In this document: positions 21,193-31,035 of the stretch, piece after piece
Layout: every line of letters starts with the position of its first letter
How positions within the stretch are numbered: position 1 is the stretch's first letter
NCBI GenBank assembly: GCA_963575745.1
Contig: CAUYUJ010015265.1
Span: 158,501 to 222,500 of the forward strand
Reading direction: 5' to 3'
Origin: Prorocentrum cordatum
Lineage: Eukaryota; Sar; Dinophyceae; Prorocentrales; Prorocentraceae
DNA: 64,000 nucleotides
Notes under the pieces: model-generated
What the model saw: the letters and a program-made list of their open reading frames with translations, nothing else
The model's database searches: none
Told to the model about the DNA's origin: nothing
Program-made: the position numbers and the translations under genes

Positions 21193-22485
21193 GTGGAGGT
21201 CGGCGCCTCAGGAGGCGCCGCCGAGGAGTGTGCGCGGGCAGGGGAGGTCTTTGATGATCGAGCAGGCGGATCAGGAGCCCGACCAGAGGGCGAGGCGGCG
21301 GGGGCCTACTGCGAATTTCTCCAAGATCACCCGGACTACGACGCAGGCCAGGTGGGGGAGGTCGTGGGGGGAGGTGACGCCGAGCTGAAAGAGGCCGGGT
21401 CGCTCGAGAAGGCGATCGTGGCACTGCGAGGGATCTGGTGGGAGAGGCACGGCTACCACTTGAGGGGCATCTTCGACAGTAGTCTGGAACCGCTGGTAGG
21501 AGTATGCCCGGAAGGTGGCCAAGGAGGGTGTGAGAATGAGGTTCAGAAGCGTGCCGTTACGCCTGAATGCCTTGCCGCGCCCGAGTGCCAAGGACCACTT
21601 GGACGAGGTCATGCGCGCCCTCTGGAAATGCGCGGCCAAGGGCCGAGTCTTGTTATGCACCAGCGTGCACGAGCATCTACTAAGCAGAGTGGTGAGCGCC
21701 CCCATGGCCAGGGTACCCAAGCAGAACCCAGACCGCACCATGAGCGACAAGGGCAGGCTGATCTGGGACGGCACCGTGCCCAACCAGAGCTGCCCCAAGG
21801 AGGACCGCCCGCCCTCGGACCAGCCGCGACATGAGGATCTGGCGCGCATCATCCTGTGGTGGAATGCCAGGATGCCAGGCGTGGACGTTCTCCTCTCCAA
21901 GAATGACGTCAAGGACGCCTTCCAGTGGGTCGTGATGCACGAGATGGACGCTTGCATCTTTGGCGCGGACTTGGAGGGCGGCAAGTGGGGTGTGGCGGCG
22001 CTGATCACGGCGGTCTACATGGTCTTGGTGTTCGGCTGGACGGGCAGCCCAGGCGAGTGGATGATCTGGGACTGGGCGGCGAAGTGCTACCATGTAGCGT
22101 ACGCCCGGCAGACTCCAGGTGGGACGACAAAGTCCCCTTTCCACAGCTCCTTCTTGATGGGCGACCAGGTCCTCGTGGAACCCGACATCGGCACCAGGGC
22201 GGCGCAGAGTGGCGACGCGGCGCTGGAGGGGATCCGGACCCGTTTGGGCACGGACGCGATCAGCGAGAAGAGGGACCTCGTTGTAGGCTGGGGGACCTCC
22301 AAGATATGCTGGGCCTCCTGTACCGCGCCAAGGAGGGCGCGCTGGAGATGCCTGGGCCAAAAAGCGAGAAGGCGGCGTACCTCCTTTCAGACCCCACCCT
22401 AGATTACGGCCAGCAAAACATCCCCTGGAACTTCATGGGCGTCTACCGGGGGAACTAGCAGTACTGGGCCCTCGTCGTGCCAGGT
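21193..22485 (+). pseudogene. DIRS-like reverse transcriptase
   Basis: A lead-in (LEKAIVALRGIWWERHGYHL) changes frame near 21500 into the RT proper. That reads LNALPRPSAKDHLDEVMRAL, PMARVPKQNPDRTMSDKGRL (fingers), PRHEDLARIILWWNARMPGV, LLSKNDVKDAFQWV (motif A, catalytic Asp kept) and VLVFGWTGSPGEWMIWDWAA (motif B region). Next comes FLMGDQVLVEPDIG, the motif C position. Relatives known to me have LMDDQ, so the first catalytic Asp appears replaced by Gly. A frameshift near 22300 leads to LLYRAKEGALEMPGPKSEKA and FMGVYRGN-stop-QYWALVVP, broken by TAG at 22456-22458. It would have copied the element RNA; as it stands it should be inactive. Confidence 0.8.
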
Positions 22486-22639
22486 ATGAGATGCCTTGTC
22501 AGTGCGACCGACGCGCTCATGCGAGGCCGCCCGCGTAGGCTGGCAAGGCAGAAGGGGGCGACTCCCAAAGCGCGCTTGCCTGGGCGGATTCCTGGCAGGC
22601 CACTGAGGTGGCGCGCGCTCCGGCAGCGGACCAGTCGAA

Positions 22640-23298
22640 GTAGAGCTTGCGATTCGCGGGTGCCTTGCCAGGCGTGCCCTCGATCAACGAGGATCTCGCG
22701 CTCCCAGGCTGGCGCTGCCGGGTGATTTGGGTAACGGGGGGCGCGACGCCGCAGAGGTTCGCCGCGTTTGACTGGGTGAATCCCAAGTGCGCCTTTCACT
22801 CGGTGCCCGATTTCATGCAGGCACTGAGGGAGGCTGTGGGGGTCGAGGAAGATGAGGAGGCCATCGTCGCGATCGCGGAGTTCATGAAACTAGGCGCATT
22901 CGCAGCTAAGGCAGGTGCCGAGGGCTGGTGGGAACGTGGAGTGATCATGTATGGCGGGGACAATTACAATGTCCACTGCTGGCTGCAGAATCGCCGCGCC
23001 AAGAACCGCTGCGCCAGCTTCCTGCCTGGTGGCGGTATACGGCTACGAGGTGGCTAGCGCGTACTTCTGCACTTACCACATTGTCACGGCGGACACTTTT
23101 TCCTGTGTGGAGGACGAGGAGGCGGCGGCCCTGGCGCAGGCGCGGGGGCTAGAGGTGGTCAGCCTGAGGGACAGCTGGGCACGGCACCTCGATCGCGGTT
23201 GGCTGCGTCGGGCGCTGATCTGGGAGGGCCAGAACGACGCGGACGCGCGCGCTGTCCAGCAGCTCTCGGAGGCTCGGCGTGGCCCGCACCGGCTTTAG
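22640..23298 (+). pseudogene. RNase H-like domain of the DIRS-like element
   Basis: Two overlapping frames form one domain. The first reads EAIVAIAEFMKLGAFAAKAG, then GVIMYGGDNYNVHCWLQNRR. The second, after a shift near 23030, reads VAVYGYEVASAYFCTYHIVT, ADTFSC, then WLRRALIWEGQNDADARAVQ. GGDNYNV...W is the RNase H-like strand carrying an acidic residue (usually T/S-D-N), and YxxTYHxVTAD is the conserved final motif. In DIRS elements RNase H follows RT directly, as here. Frame change and substitutions make this copy non-functional. Confidence 0.75.
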
Positions 23299-24240
23299 GG
23301 CCTTGCAAGTGACACCCGGGATGGCGGTGACGCTGGTCGAGTGGCGAGGGGCGACGGGGGCCCTCTGTAAGGCAGGTGCCCGGCGAGGAGCCATCGTTTG
23401 GATGCTGGGCGCCTCGGGGGCCCCGAGCGCAGGCCATTTCGTTTGGCCGCCCGGAGTGGCGGAGTGGTCCGCCAGAGGCCCGAGCAGAGCGGATGTGGTG
23501 GCAGCCAGTCTCACCAACGACAGCGGCGAGGAGGCGCGGCGATGGGCCGAATTCGTCCTCCAGGTGGGCGCCTAGGTGGCCATCGCCGACGCCCCAGGGC
23601 CCGCAGACTTGGACCCGGCGCTCCAGAAGCGGAAGGGCGCAGGCTACAGCTGGGAGGAGGTAGAGGTCTGCTGCGCGAGGCTGGGGGGCGCGGCGGCGAG
23701 GCGGCGGAGAGTCGTCCTGGCCGTCAGAGGGGGCGGCGAGGCAGCCAGCTTGGGCCAGAAGCACAAGGAGCCCATGAGCATGAGGGCGTGCGTAGGCAAG
23801 CCCGGCCAGGACGCGGTCAAGATGAGCAGCGAAGCGGCGAGGACGGCGAGCTGGTCATGGTCCCGCGCATCCCGAAGAGAGGAGGTTCAGAGGGGGCCGG
23901 GCCTTGCGGCCACTGGCACCCTAAGGACGGAGGAGCCAAGGAGCTCGTCTTCTCGGTCGAGGGCCCGTCCCCGAGTATCAGGGGTGCGGCGGCAGGCGGC
24001 AAGCCTGGAGAACGCGTCCTCGTCCACGACGTGCGCGACCCCATCCCAGGAGTGTGGCAGGTCAGGTGCGAGGAGATCTGGAAGTTGATGGGCGGGTCGG
24101 CAGCGACGTTCCGCAGGGCAGTGGGCGAGGGCACTATTGCAGACGCTCTCGCTGCCTGGGCCATCCAGGCGGCCACTCCGCAGTTGGCAGACGCGATGGT
24201 CGGGTCGAGGAGGCGCTCGCCCAGCTCGAAAACCGCAGGA
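23279..24240 (+). pseudogene. Methyltransferase-like block 2 (after RNase H)
   Basis: Frame one (stop TAG at 23573-23575) gives VTPGMAVTLVEWRGATGALC, a G-x-x-V-x-x-VEW strand like the start of a SAM-binding fold. VAIADAPGPADLDPALQKRK and VEVCCARLGGAAARRRRVVL follow (compare the QxRxR region of C5 methyltransferases). Another frame gives PCGHWHPKDGG, VFSVEGPSPSIRG, WQVRCEEIWKLMGG and ALAAWAIQAATPQLADAM. The EEIW-x-x-MG and A-x-TP-x-LA phrases resemble the closing motifs of cytosine-C5 methyltransferases (E-C-x-R-L-q-G-f and motif X). Overall order supports a methyltransferase-like domain, but no PCQ/ENV pair is seen in this block. Confidence 0.45.
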
Positions 24241-24315
24241 GGAGGCGAGATGAGGCCAAGGCAGGAGTGTGCTCTCTCGCCAGGGAGGGCGTCGCGGGCC
24301 AGGCTCCAGGCTTGA

Positions 24316-24660
24316 TTGCAGGCTTGTAAGGTGTGTCCACGCGACCCGCGAGGCCAGGTGCTGACGGACAAGCGGGCGAGCCATCGACATCGAAGCGGCG
24401 TGCTCCCAGACGACGGCCGCGGTGAGAAACGAGCGCGCGACCTCCTGGAGGACGCTTACCCCTACCTGATTTCACTACGGGCGGGGAAGGATCTAGACAG
24501 GGGCCCGCCATGCAGAGGGGGCTGCGGCAGGAGCTGCGCCCATGTGGGCCGCGGCTGGGGATGGTACTGCTGCCGCACGTGCTAGGACTCAAATGGGGCA
24601 CGGCACGGATCAGGGTGCGAGGCCTACTACGACGACCTCCTGAGGCAGCAGAGGGAGGCC
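24316..24660 (+). pseudogene. Zinc-finger unit a
   Basis: The translation reads GPPCRGGCGRSCAHVGRGWG, then WYCCRTC, TAG (24583-24585), DSNGARHGSGCEAYYDDLL. The pattern C-x3-C ... CC-x2-C-x5-G-x2-H-x3-C matches the unit at 25310-25460 (HQEGCRRLL...YCCRTCWCTHGRNHGLMC). The stop falls between paired metal ligands. This is probably a treble-clef-like nucleic-acid-binding finger; no functional evidence exists. Confidence 0.5.
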
Positions 24661-24775
24661 GGGTTTCCGACCACCAGAGGAAGGCGAGCAGAAGGGACCT
24701 GAGGGGCCCATCGGCGCGGGCCTCGACGACCGCGACCTGGAGGAGGGCACAGCGGCGGTCCGAGCCCCGACGCGC

Positions 24776-25470
24776 GTGGCGGTCGGGCCGTGGATGGGGA
24801 GCAGCGGGCGGGACTACGCCGGGCCCGAGCCCCGGGTGCCCTTCCCAGGAGGGGGCCCAGACATGCGCTACGCCTGGTGCGAGTACTGCGGCGCGCAGGG
24901 CGAGGAGCGAGACGCGAGATGCGGGATGTGCAGCCGCGCCTTCCCTATTTCGGATGGCAGGGGCCAGACTGCAGCCTCGGCGAGAGCGGCAGCCTCCTCA
25001 GGGGCAGCATCTTCGTTCGGGCCGGGCCCACCGACTCCCCCGCCTGCCAAGGCGGTGCCCAGCAGCGACGTGGGCGGTGGCCCCGCCCCCGCGGAGGTGA
25101 TCATGCCCCCAGGTCTGCCCAAGGCGCCCCCCTTCGCCTTGGCCAGGCTCTTCGGTGCTACTGCGAGCGTCGGCGAGGGAGGGCGAGGCTTCTCGAACGT
25201 GGCTTACTTTGACATGGGGTCGGACGGCGAGGATCGGGACTTCGTCGACCCCCAGCAGCCGGGGCAGCCCCGCTACAAGCAGGAGGAGCGTGAGACCCTG
25301 GCGCAGTGCAGGAGGGTCAACCCCGAGGAGGCGGGCTGCTGCCACCAGGAGGGATGCAGACGGCTTCTGCCAGACCTGGGCTTCCAGGTCTTCTACTGCT
25401 GCCGGACATGCTGGTGTACGCACGGGCGGAACCACGGTCTGATGTGCGACTCGAGGGGGAGCGCGCGCGC
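24776..25470 (+). pseudogene. RanBP2-like finger and zinc-finger unit b
   Basis: YAWCEYCGAQGEERDARCGM followed by C gives C-x2-C-x10-C-x2-C preceded by W, the spacing of RanBP2-type zinc fingers (24864-24935). A Pro/Ala-rich linker follows, then an acidic piece (SDGEDRDFVDPQQPG). Next is the second unit, CCHQEGCRRLLPDLGFQVFY, then CCRTCWCTHGRNHGLMC. After about 25470 the useful frame changes by one. The combination of two different finger types upstream of a recombinase suggests RNA or DNA binding; this is inference from spacing only. Confidence 0.5.
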
Positions 25471-26532
25471 CGCCGAGTTCGTGCGTGGATCGAGGAGGAG
25501 CAAGGTGCCCGGGCAGGCCCAGCGGAGCCCCGCTCCGAGGAAGGAGAACCTGGGGGACGGGCGGGTGCCGTCGAGGACGACGAGAGCTGGGACAGGTGGA
25601 CGGCGGAAGGCAAGTCGGGCCCCGCGCCCCGAGCGGCCCTGGCGCCTGGGCCCGCAGCGGCGGCGCCCACCGCTGAGGGAGCCTCGTCGGGCGCGCGCGC
25701 AGGAGAAGGAGGGCCCGCGCCATGCCTCCGCCTGGTCTGCCCCTTCGCCGCGCAAAGCGATCCGAAGCAGCTCTGGAAGCCCGGCTACTGCCGCGACAAG
25801 TGCGGAGGCCGGCATTTAGGTGAGGACTGGGCAGATGGAGGAATTCGCCACTACAAGTACTGCGAGAAGGTCCCGCATGGCCAGGGCACGGGTGGCCAGC
25901 CCCCCTGGGAGAGCGGAGGCAGACGGGGCAACGAGAAGAAGAGGCAGGGCGGCGCAGCGTCGCAGGGGGCCCCCCTGTCCGGTCCTCCGTCTGGCAGCAT
26001 CGGCTGGGGCGGGGCCGCCTTCCAGCAGGACGTGGCGGACCGCGGGGGCTCGTCGGGCAGCGGGAGGCCTTCGACCGAGTGCCCGCCGCCGTCCCCCACC
26101 GAGATGAGAAGGAGGAAGCATGCTGAAGCGGGCCTGGCGAAAGCAGAGGCGGGGGCAGCCAGGAGGGCAGACCACAATAATAACAAGGGGCGCGCGGTGT
26201 CGGAGGGGCCGCGTATTCGCCTGTGGGTGAGGATGCTGCCGCAGGAGGTCAAGGAAGAGCCGCAGTCGGAGGGCGAAGGCATCGAGCGCCTGGGCCGAGC
26301 CGCGCTGGGCCGCAAGTACAGGGACCTGGCAGGGCGGGTCGCCGGGCGAGGCGAAGGCGGCGCAGCGGCAGCTGCGGCGCCGCGCGGACCCAGGCGTGGA
26401 ACCAGCGTGCGGGAGGAGGAGCCGCGGAGGTCGAGGCCCTTCGAGAAGGGCAGACGCAGCGCAGATGCCAGGAAGGGGGCTAGCTCCGCCCCAACGTAGC
26501 CCACCCAGGGGCGGGGGGCCGCCCCCGCGGAT
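25471..26532 (+). pseudogene. Charged linker and zinc-finger unit c
   Basis: From 25306 to 28035 one frame is broken only by TAG at 26497-26499 and TGA at 26959-26961, so the finger and recombinase parts were probably one protein. This part carries RARRRVRAWIEEEQGARAGP, an acidic WDRW piece, and the third Cys/His unit. That unit reads RLVCPFAAQSDPKQLWKPGY, then CRDKCGGRHLGEDWADGGIR, then HYKYCEK. A long basic, Arg/Ser-rich region follows (to 26496). Metal ligands match units a and b in order but are spaced differently. Confidence 0.5.
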
Positions 26533-27705
26533 ATGGAACCTCTTCCCATGCCGGGGCCCGGGAGGGCCGTCGAGCTCCGCGGCCGACCGCGAGGAGAGCT
26601 CGCCGCATTCGAGGACGGAGGAGGTGGCGGAGGACAGGCGCCAGGTTCGACGGGCTCCAGGTCAGGAGACGGCGCCAAGGCAGCGCAGCTCCAGGCGGAC
26701 AATGAAACCCGCGTGGCGGCGCTGCGAGCGCGGGCCATCAGGATCAAGCGCGATGAGGACGAGGAGGTCGAGGAAGCCCGTGGGAAGGAAGCGAGGCGCA
26801 GGATGGCGGAGCACCTCGAGGAGCTGCGCCGGCCCGGAGGCCGCCGCCCTCGGGAGAGGCGCCAGGGTGAGCCAGACTTGGAAGGCATCGACCCTGAGGC
26901 GGTGGCCCGCTACCTCCGGGGTGCCCGAAGCACGGGCGGCACCGGCCAGAGTCCGGAATGATACAGGCTTCACCTAGAGCCATTCGCACGAGGAGCCGAG
27001 CGAGGCCAGGCTTCCGACGGCGGCGGGAGACGCGCAAGGCGCGAGGAGGACAGCCGCAGGAGCGGATGCCTAGAGCAGGTTCAGGCCAGGAAACAGCTGG
27101 ACGCGATGGTCCGGACGTGGGGGTACCCCGACCAGAGGGGCGGATGGCCCGACTGGGCTCTGGCAGCGCAGTGCTCTGGAGAGGCCGAGGACTGGAAGGC
27201 AGGCGCCAACGCCCAGAGGAAGAATAAGCGCAAGGGCAAGAACGTGGACCCAGTCGAGAACAGGCTACCCAACTTGCTGAGGCCCGAGGCGGTCAGGGAG
27301 AACGCTAGGCCAGTCGATCTGACGCCGACGGACCTCAAGGCGCGTAAGGACGGGGAGAAAGCCAAGTTGGAGCTCATCCTGGACAAGCTGGCTAGCTCCA
27401 CCATCAAGTCCTACAGCCTAGGCTGGAGGTGGTGGTCGCTGGTCAGTCGGGCGAGGGGCATCAGCCCCCTCAGGGAGGTCACGCCCACGAGCCGAAGGGG
27501 CGAGGAGGAGCTGATGCTGGAGTTCGTCGTGCACCTGTCGAGGCGAGGGTACAAGAGAGCGGGCACCGTCAAGCGGTGCCTGAGTGCCGTCCGGGCCCAG
27601 CGCCTTTCCTTCGGCTTGGGCGATCTAGCAGCGGGCGCAGGCAGGCTCTGGATGGCGATCGACGGGCTGAGGAGGCGCGACGGCGACGCCAAGCGGAATC
27701 TTTGG
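26533..27705 (+). pseudogene. Tyrosine recombinase, N-terminal and core-binding part
   Basis: After a charged helical region (RIKRDEDEEVEEARGKEARR) and TGA at 26959-26961, the same frame continues into a basic segment (NAQRKNKRKGKNVDPVENRL). The SAM-like core-binding domain follows: LASSTIKSYSLGWRWW...EELMLEFVVHLSRRGYKRAG, then TVKRCLSAVRAQRLSFGL and GRLWMAIDGLRRRDGD. The S-T-x-x-x-Y and GY-x-x-x-T-V-K-x-x-L-S-A-V/I-R signature is typical of tyrosine recombinases and phage-type integrases. The catalytic C-terminal half (R...H-x-x-R...Y) is absent: coding similarity ends near 27700, where CTTGGGG repeats begin. It would have inserted the circular DNA intermediate of the element. Confidence 0.75.
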
Positions 27706-28000
27706 CTGTCGTGGGCGGTCTTGGGAGCTTCTCGAGCCGTCTTGGAGCGTCGGAAGGCCGAAAATGCGAGAAGGCCACAATCGTTTAAACACCTTCGTGC
27801 AATCGACGCTTCTGGCCTCTTGGGGCTCTCTTGGGAGGCCTCTTGGGGCGATCTTGGGGCCTTTTGGGGCCCTCCAGGGCCGTCTTGGACCATCTTCGCG
27901 CGCCGTAAAGCATTCTTGGCCTCGGCACTGCGAAGATGGCGTAATTTGCAGAACGGTTTATGGTTTCGGGGACGCGACTATTGTAATTTACGAGGGCTTG
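27706..28000 (+). repeat. CTTGGGG-family repeat, copy 1
   Basis: It starts with GTCTTGGGAGCTTCTCGAGC and CGTCTTGGAGCGTCGGAAGG, the core found also near 33152, 39692 and 52765. Degenerate 10-12-bp units of GCCTCTTGGGG follow. It abuts the truncated recombinase. Confidence 0.8.
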
Positions 28001-28106
28001 TTGCCTTGGGGACGCAAGCAATGCGTGACTTGTAAGGGTTAATTGGTTTGGGGACGCGAGCATTGCGTAATCTACGACGGATTCTGGCTTCGGGGGCGCG
28101 GATCTA
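28001..28106. other. Short unit-like repeat GGGGACGCGA...
   Basis: GGTTT/TGGCTT-CGGGGACGCGA(C/G)CATT-type phrases occur about four times between 27960 and 28100, every 40-50 bp, leading into the TATG microsatellite. Confidence 0.5.
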
Positions 28107-28115
28107 ATGTATATG

Positions 28116-28147
<32 letters not shown>

Positions 28148-28260
28148 TGTATGTATGTATGCATGCATGTATGTATGTATGTATGCATGTATGTTTGTGT
28201 ATATACATATATCTATATATGTATATGTGTATATATATATATATATGTATATGTGTATGT

Positions 28261-28292
<32 letters not shown>
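28107..28292. repeat. (TATG)n / (TA)n microsatellite
   Basis: TATG tetranucleotides with a few changed units pass into ATATAT runs. Met-Tyr-Val-Cys open frames here are repeat artefacts. Confidence 0.95.
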
Positions 28293-28295
<3 letters not shown>

Positions 28296-28529
28296 ACGTG
28301 TCCCACGCCCCCTGGAAATTCAGGCAACGCGATCCGGGGGTGGTAGATTGCTGGTTTGGGGCTTCCCCCCTTGCGCGGACTTCAACAATTTACAGTCGGA
28401 GGCAGAAAACAGGACTGTAACATTGGATACTTTAAACTGCAACTCGCGGAGCAGCAACTTCGGCCTACAGCCTGGTGGCCCCGCAAGGGGGCCGGCCGTT
28501 TCGGCGTATATTGGAAGCGCCTCCTTGGA
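28293..28529. other. Unique spacer, nothing recognised
   Basis: No motif or repeat of the window is seen here. Confidence 0.4.
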
Positions 28530-29010
28530 GCACGCGGCATCGCCCCTTGGGACCCCCTCGAAACTCTTGGCGCTCTCTTCGAGGCCTCTGGAGCAGTTTG
28601 GGCCTCTCTTGGCCCCGCCCAGTGCCCTTCTTGAGCCATCTCGGGTCCACCTAGAGGTTTCTGCGGCTCTTGTGAGGTTGAACAGGCGAGAAGGAAGGTG
28701 AGTATCCGTGACGAGTTTTTTTGCGCCCGGCGCCGCTGCGGCGGCTTGCTGCACGGTGCGCGCGGCAGCGCGCCTTGATGGTCTTGATACTTTGATATCA
28801 TGTGTTTCCTCTCGGAAGCACGCTCGAGGGGCTCCAGGACCCCTCTGGGCTCGTATGGAGCCTTACAGGGGCTTCTTGGAGGCATGTCTGAGACCATGTG
28901 GGCCGATCTTGGCCATTCCGTACCACAGTGGCGACAACCTTGGGTTGTTTGGGGCCATTTTGGAACCATCCCGTGGCGTCGGGGGCACTCCGGCCCCTTG
29001 CAACCCCAGA
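28530..29010 (+). repeat. Degenerate CTTGGGG-family DNA
   Basis: Phrases such as CCCTTGGGACCCC, CTCTTCGAGGCCTCTGGAGC and CCATTTTGGAACCATC form a loose version of the family, interrupted at 28690-28810 by unrelated text. Confidence 0.5.
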
Positions 29011-29239
29011 CCCTACGGGGGGGCAGCCCCTTTCGCAAGGAGGAACAAGTTGTTCTGATTACGCTCAGAGGACTGGCAGGACTGAAGATCAAGGTAGACA
29101 CATTCTGGCCTGGATGTGGTGCGAGGGAGGATAGTTCGTGCATCGCCAGGAGCACAACTGCGTGCAGAGCAGAGCGATACGGCCGGAACCACGCCACCTA
29201 CGATAAACCGCGGAGGCAGATCCCAGACATGCGATGTCT
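29011..29239. other. Unique spacer, nothing recognised
   Basis: Mixed-composition sequence with no conserved frame and no match elsewhere in the window that I can see. Confidence 0.4.
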
Positions 29240-29400
29240 TGATCTTTTCAAGACGCGGTCCCCAGGAGTTCCGACCCTGTCTCCAGGGCCGACGATCCAT
29301 CTCGAGTCGTTTTTTCACGGTCCCTCGGCTGGGCGAGGGCCCCCTGAGGCCGTGAACGACCAAAAACCTCCCGTCGTGTTTTTTCACGACGCGAGCGTGT
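29240..29400 (+). repeat. Dispersed repeat family A, copy 2
   Basis: The best-looking copy. It runs ACGCGGTCCCCAGGAGTTCC, GACCCTGTCTCCAGGGCC, CTCGAGTCGTTTTTTCACGG, GGCGAGGGCCCCCTGAGGCC and a final TTTTTTCACGACGCGAGC. Two TTTTTTCACG phrases bracket the second half. Confidence 0.7.
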
Positions 29401-29904
29401 CTGGGATCAGAGGGTCGCTGTGCCGAAGTCATTGCCCCCTATCGCCGTGTTCCGATCGGCCGAAGCCACAGCCGCCCCGACGGATGGGCGCTTTCAGCAC
29501 TGCGGCGCTCCGCATTTACGGGATCTGAGACCTCGGGGTGGGGTGGGGGGTGGGGTGAGCTCCTTCCGTCTCCCTCCCGCCCGCGCCGGGCCTTCCACCT
29601 CCTCCTCCCGTGCACCGCGGCCTAATTAGCGATTGTATGCCATACATTTGCCCCATCCGCCAGCAGAGTCACTCTGCCTGGCAGCCGACGCAAACAGGGG
29701 GGAGCCCCACGAAAAGATTTCGATTCTTCGACGAACATGCCAGCGGCGGTCGCGAGAGTGGCGAGACAGCAAAGCACCTGGAACATCGGTGCCCGGAGCC
29801 TCAGGGCGCTGCACCATCCGTCCAGGCACGTGCTGCAGCCAAGACCAAGGGTTAGCGACGCGCACAAGGGGGCTGGCGTGAGATGGTTGACCTTGTAAGG
29901 AAGC
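29401..29904. other. No gene seen
   Basis: GC-rich sequence with short overlapping frames on both strands; none has a recognisable domain. Confidence 0.4.
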
Positions 29905-30012
29905 GGCGCCCTTCTTGGCAGACAGGGGTCTTCTTAGAAGGGCCTGGAGGTCTCTAAGGAGGCTTCTTAGAAGCATGGAGGACTTCTAAGAAGGCCCCTG
30001 CCTTCTTAGACT
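29905..30012. repeat. Cluster of TTCTTAGAAG palindromes (family B relative)
   Basis: TTCTTAGAAG lies at 29931-29940 and 29964-29973, CTTCTAAGAAG at 29983-29993, and CTTCTTAGA at 30002. The spacing is 10-30 bp. Confidence 0.7.
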
Positions 30013-30267
30013 CTCCGCCGAATTCTTTGAAGGCCGCCTCCATCGCGCAACCCTCTTGTGCGCGCCGCTGAAATGGGGGGGGCGAGGGTGGAGGGGGCGC
30101 TTCCATCTGCCTGGGGCCACTGCGGCCCGAAGAGCGCGTTCGCGCGCGATCATCAAAAACTCTCGTCCCCTCCCTCTCTGGCAACTTGGGGCTGTCTTGG
30201 GCCATCCTGGGACAAATCTTGAGGCCTCACAAGCAGAACGCATCCGAGACGAAAGACGAGGATGTAA
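30013..30267. other. No gene seen
   Basis: A short GC-rich stretch between the palindrome cluster and the CAT repeats. Confidence 0.4.
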
Positions 30268-31035
30268 TCATCCTCCTCCTCCTCCTCCTCCTCATCATCA
30301 TCATCATATTCAGCGTCATCCTCATCCTCATCCTCATCCTCATCCTCATCCTCTTCCTTCTTCTCCTCCTCATCATAATCATCCTCATCATCATTATCAT
30401 TCTCATTCTCCGCATCATCCTTATCATCATCTAGATCGGCGTCATCATCACCATTATTTTTACATTGTTGTTATATGATGGATTGGTATTTTATCTTCGT
30501 TTTGACATTCGGAATATTTCCATTCTTGTTATGGTTATGTGTGTTCTGATTATTTGGGTTATGCTTATGATTGCTGTTGCTGTCGTTACGCTTCTTCTTT
30601 TTCTCAGTTTATTACCATGACTATTGCTATCAGTCGCATCAACATGATTTGCTATATTTGGATGACCTTTTTTGCCATGTCTGTTACTGCTATCACCATC
30701 ATCATCATGAGCATCTTCGTCCTCATCTTTATCCTTATCATCATCACCATCATCACCATCACCATTGTCATCATCAACATCATCATCATCACCACCATCG
30801 TCCTCATCATCATCATCATCACCATCATCATCATCACCATCACCATGACCATCATCATCATCATCATCATCGTCGCCGCCGTCGTCGTCACACCATCATC
30901 ATCATCACCATCACCATAAACACCATCATTATCATCGTCATCATCATCACCACCACCATCATCATCATCATCACCATCATTCTCATCGTCATCATCCTCC
31001 TCCTCCTCCTCCTCATCATCATCATCATCATCAAT
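30268..31035. repeat. (TCC)/(CAT)n simple-repeat block
   Basis: CTCCTC and CATCATCATC/CACCATC runs (30268-30440 and 30690-31035) surround about 240 bp of AT-rich unique DNA. Ile-rich, His-rich and Met-rich frames are artefacts. Confidence 0.9.

Larger units (their letters stand above)
12890..27705 (+). mobile_element. Large decayed DIRS-like (tyrosine-recombinase) retroelement
   Basis: About 14.8 kb of same-strand coding blocks follow one another without unrelated sequence between them. The order is: two copies of a membrane-helix module, a VHLC/Cys-rich block, gag-like blocks, a methyltransferase-like block, RT, RNase H, a second methyltransferase-like block, zinc-finger units, and the core-binding domain of a tyrosine recombinase. 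RT plus RNase H plus a methyltransferase plus a tyrosine recombinase is the hallmark set of DIRS-type elements. The individual blocks match protein families repeated many times in dinoflagellate genomes. At least six in-frame stops and several frameshifts break it. The 3' end is lost where CTTGGGG-family repeats begin at about 27706. No terminal repeats were identified. Confidence 0.75.

Noticed and set aside
28107-28292. Met/Tyr/Val/Cys-rich frame as a membrane peptide
   Set aside because: It is a translation of the TATG microsatellite.
29931-30012. Heat-shock elements from the TTCTTAGAAG palindromes
   Set aside because: The TTC and GAA halves are three bases apart, not two as in the usual element, and no adjacent gene is seen.
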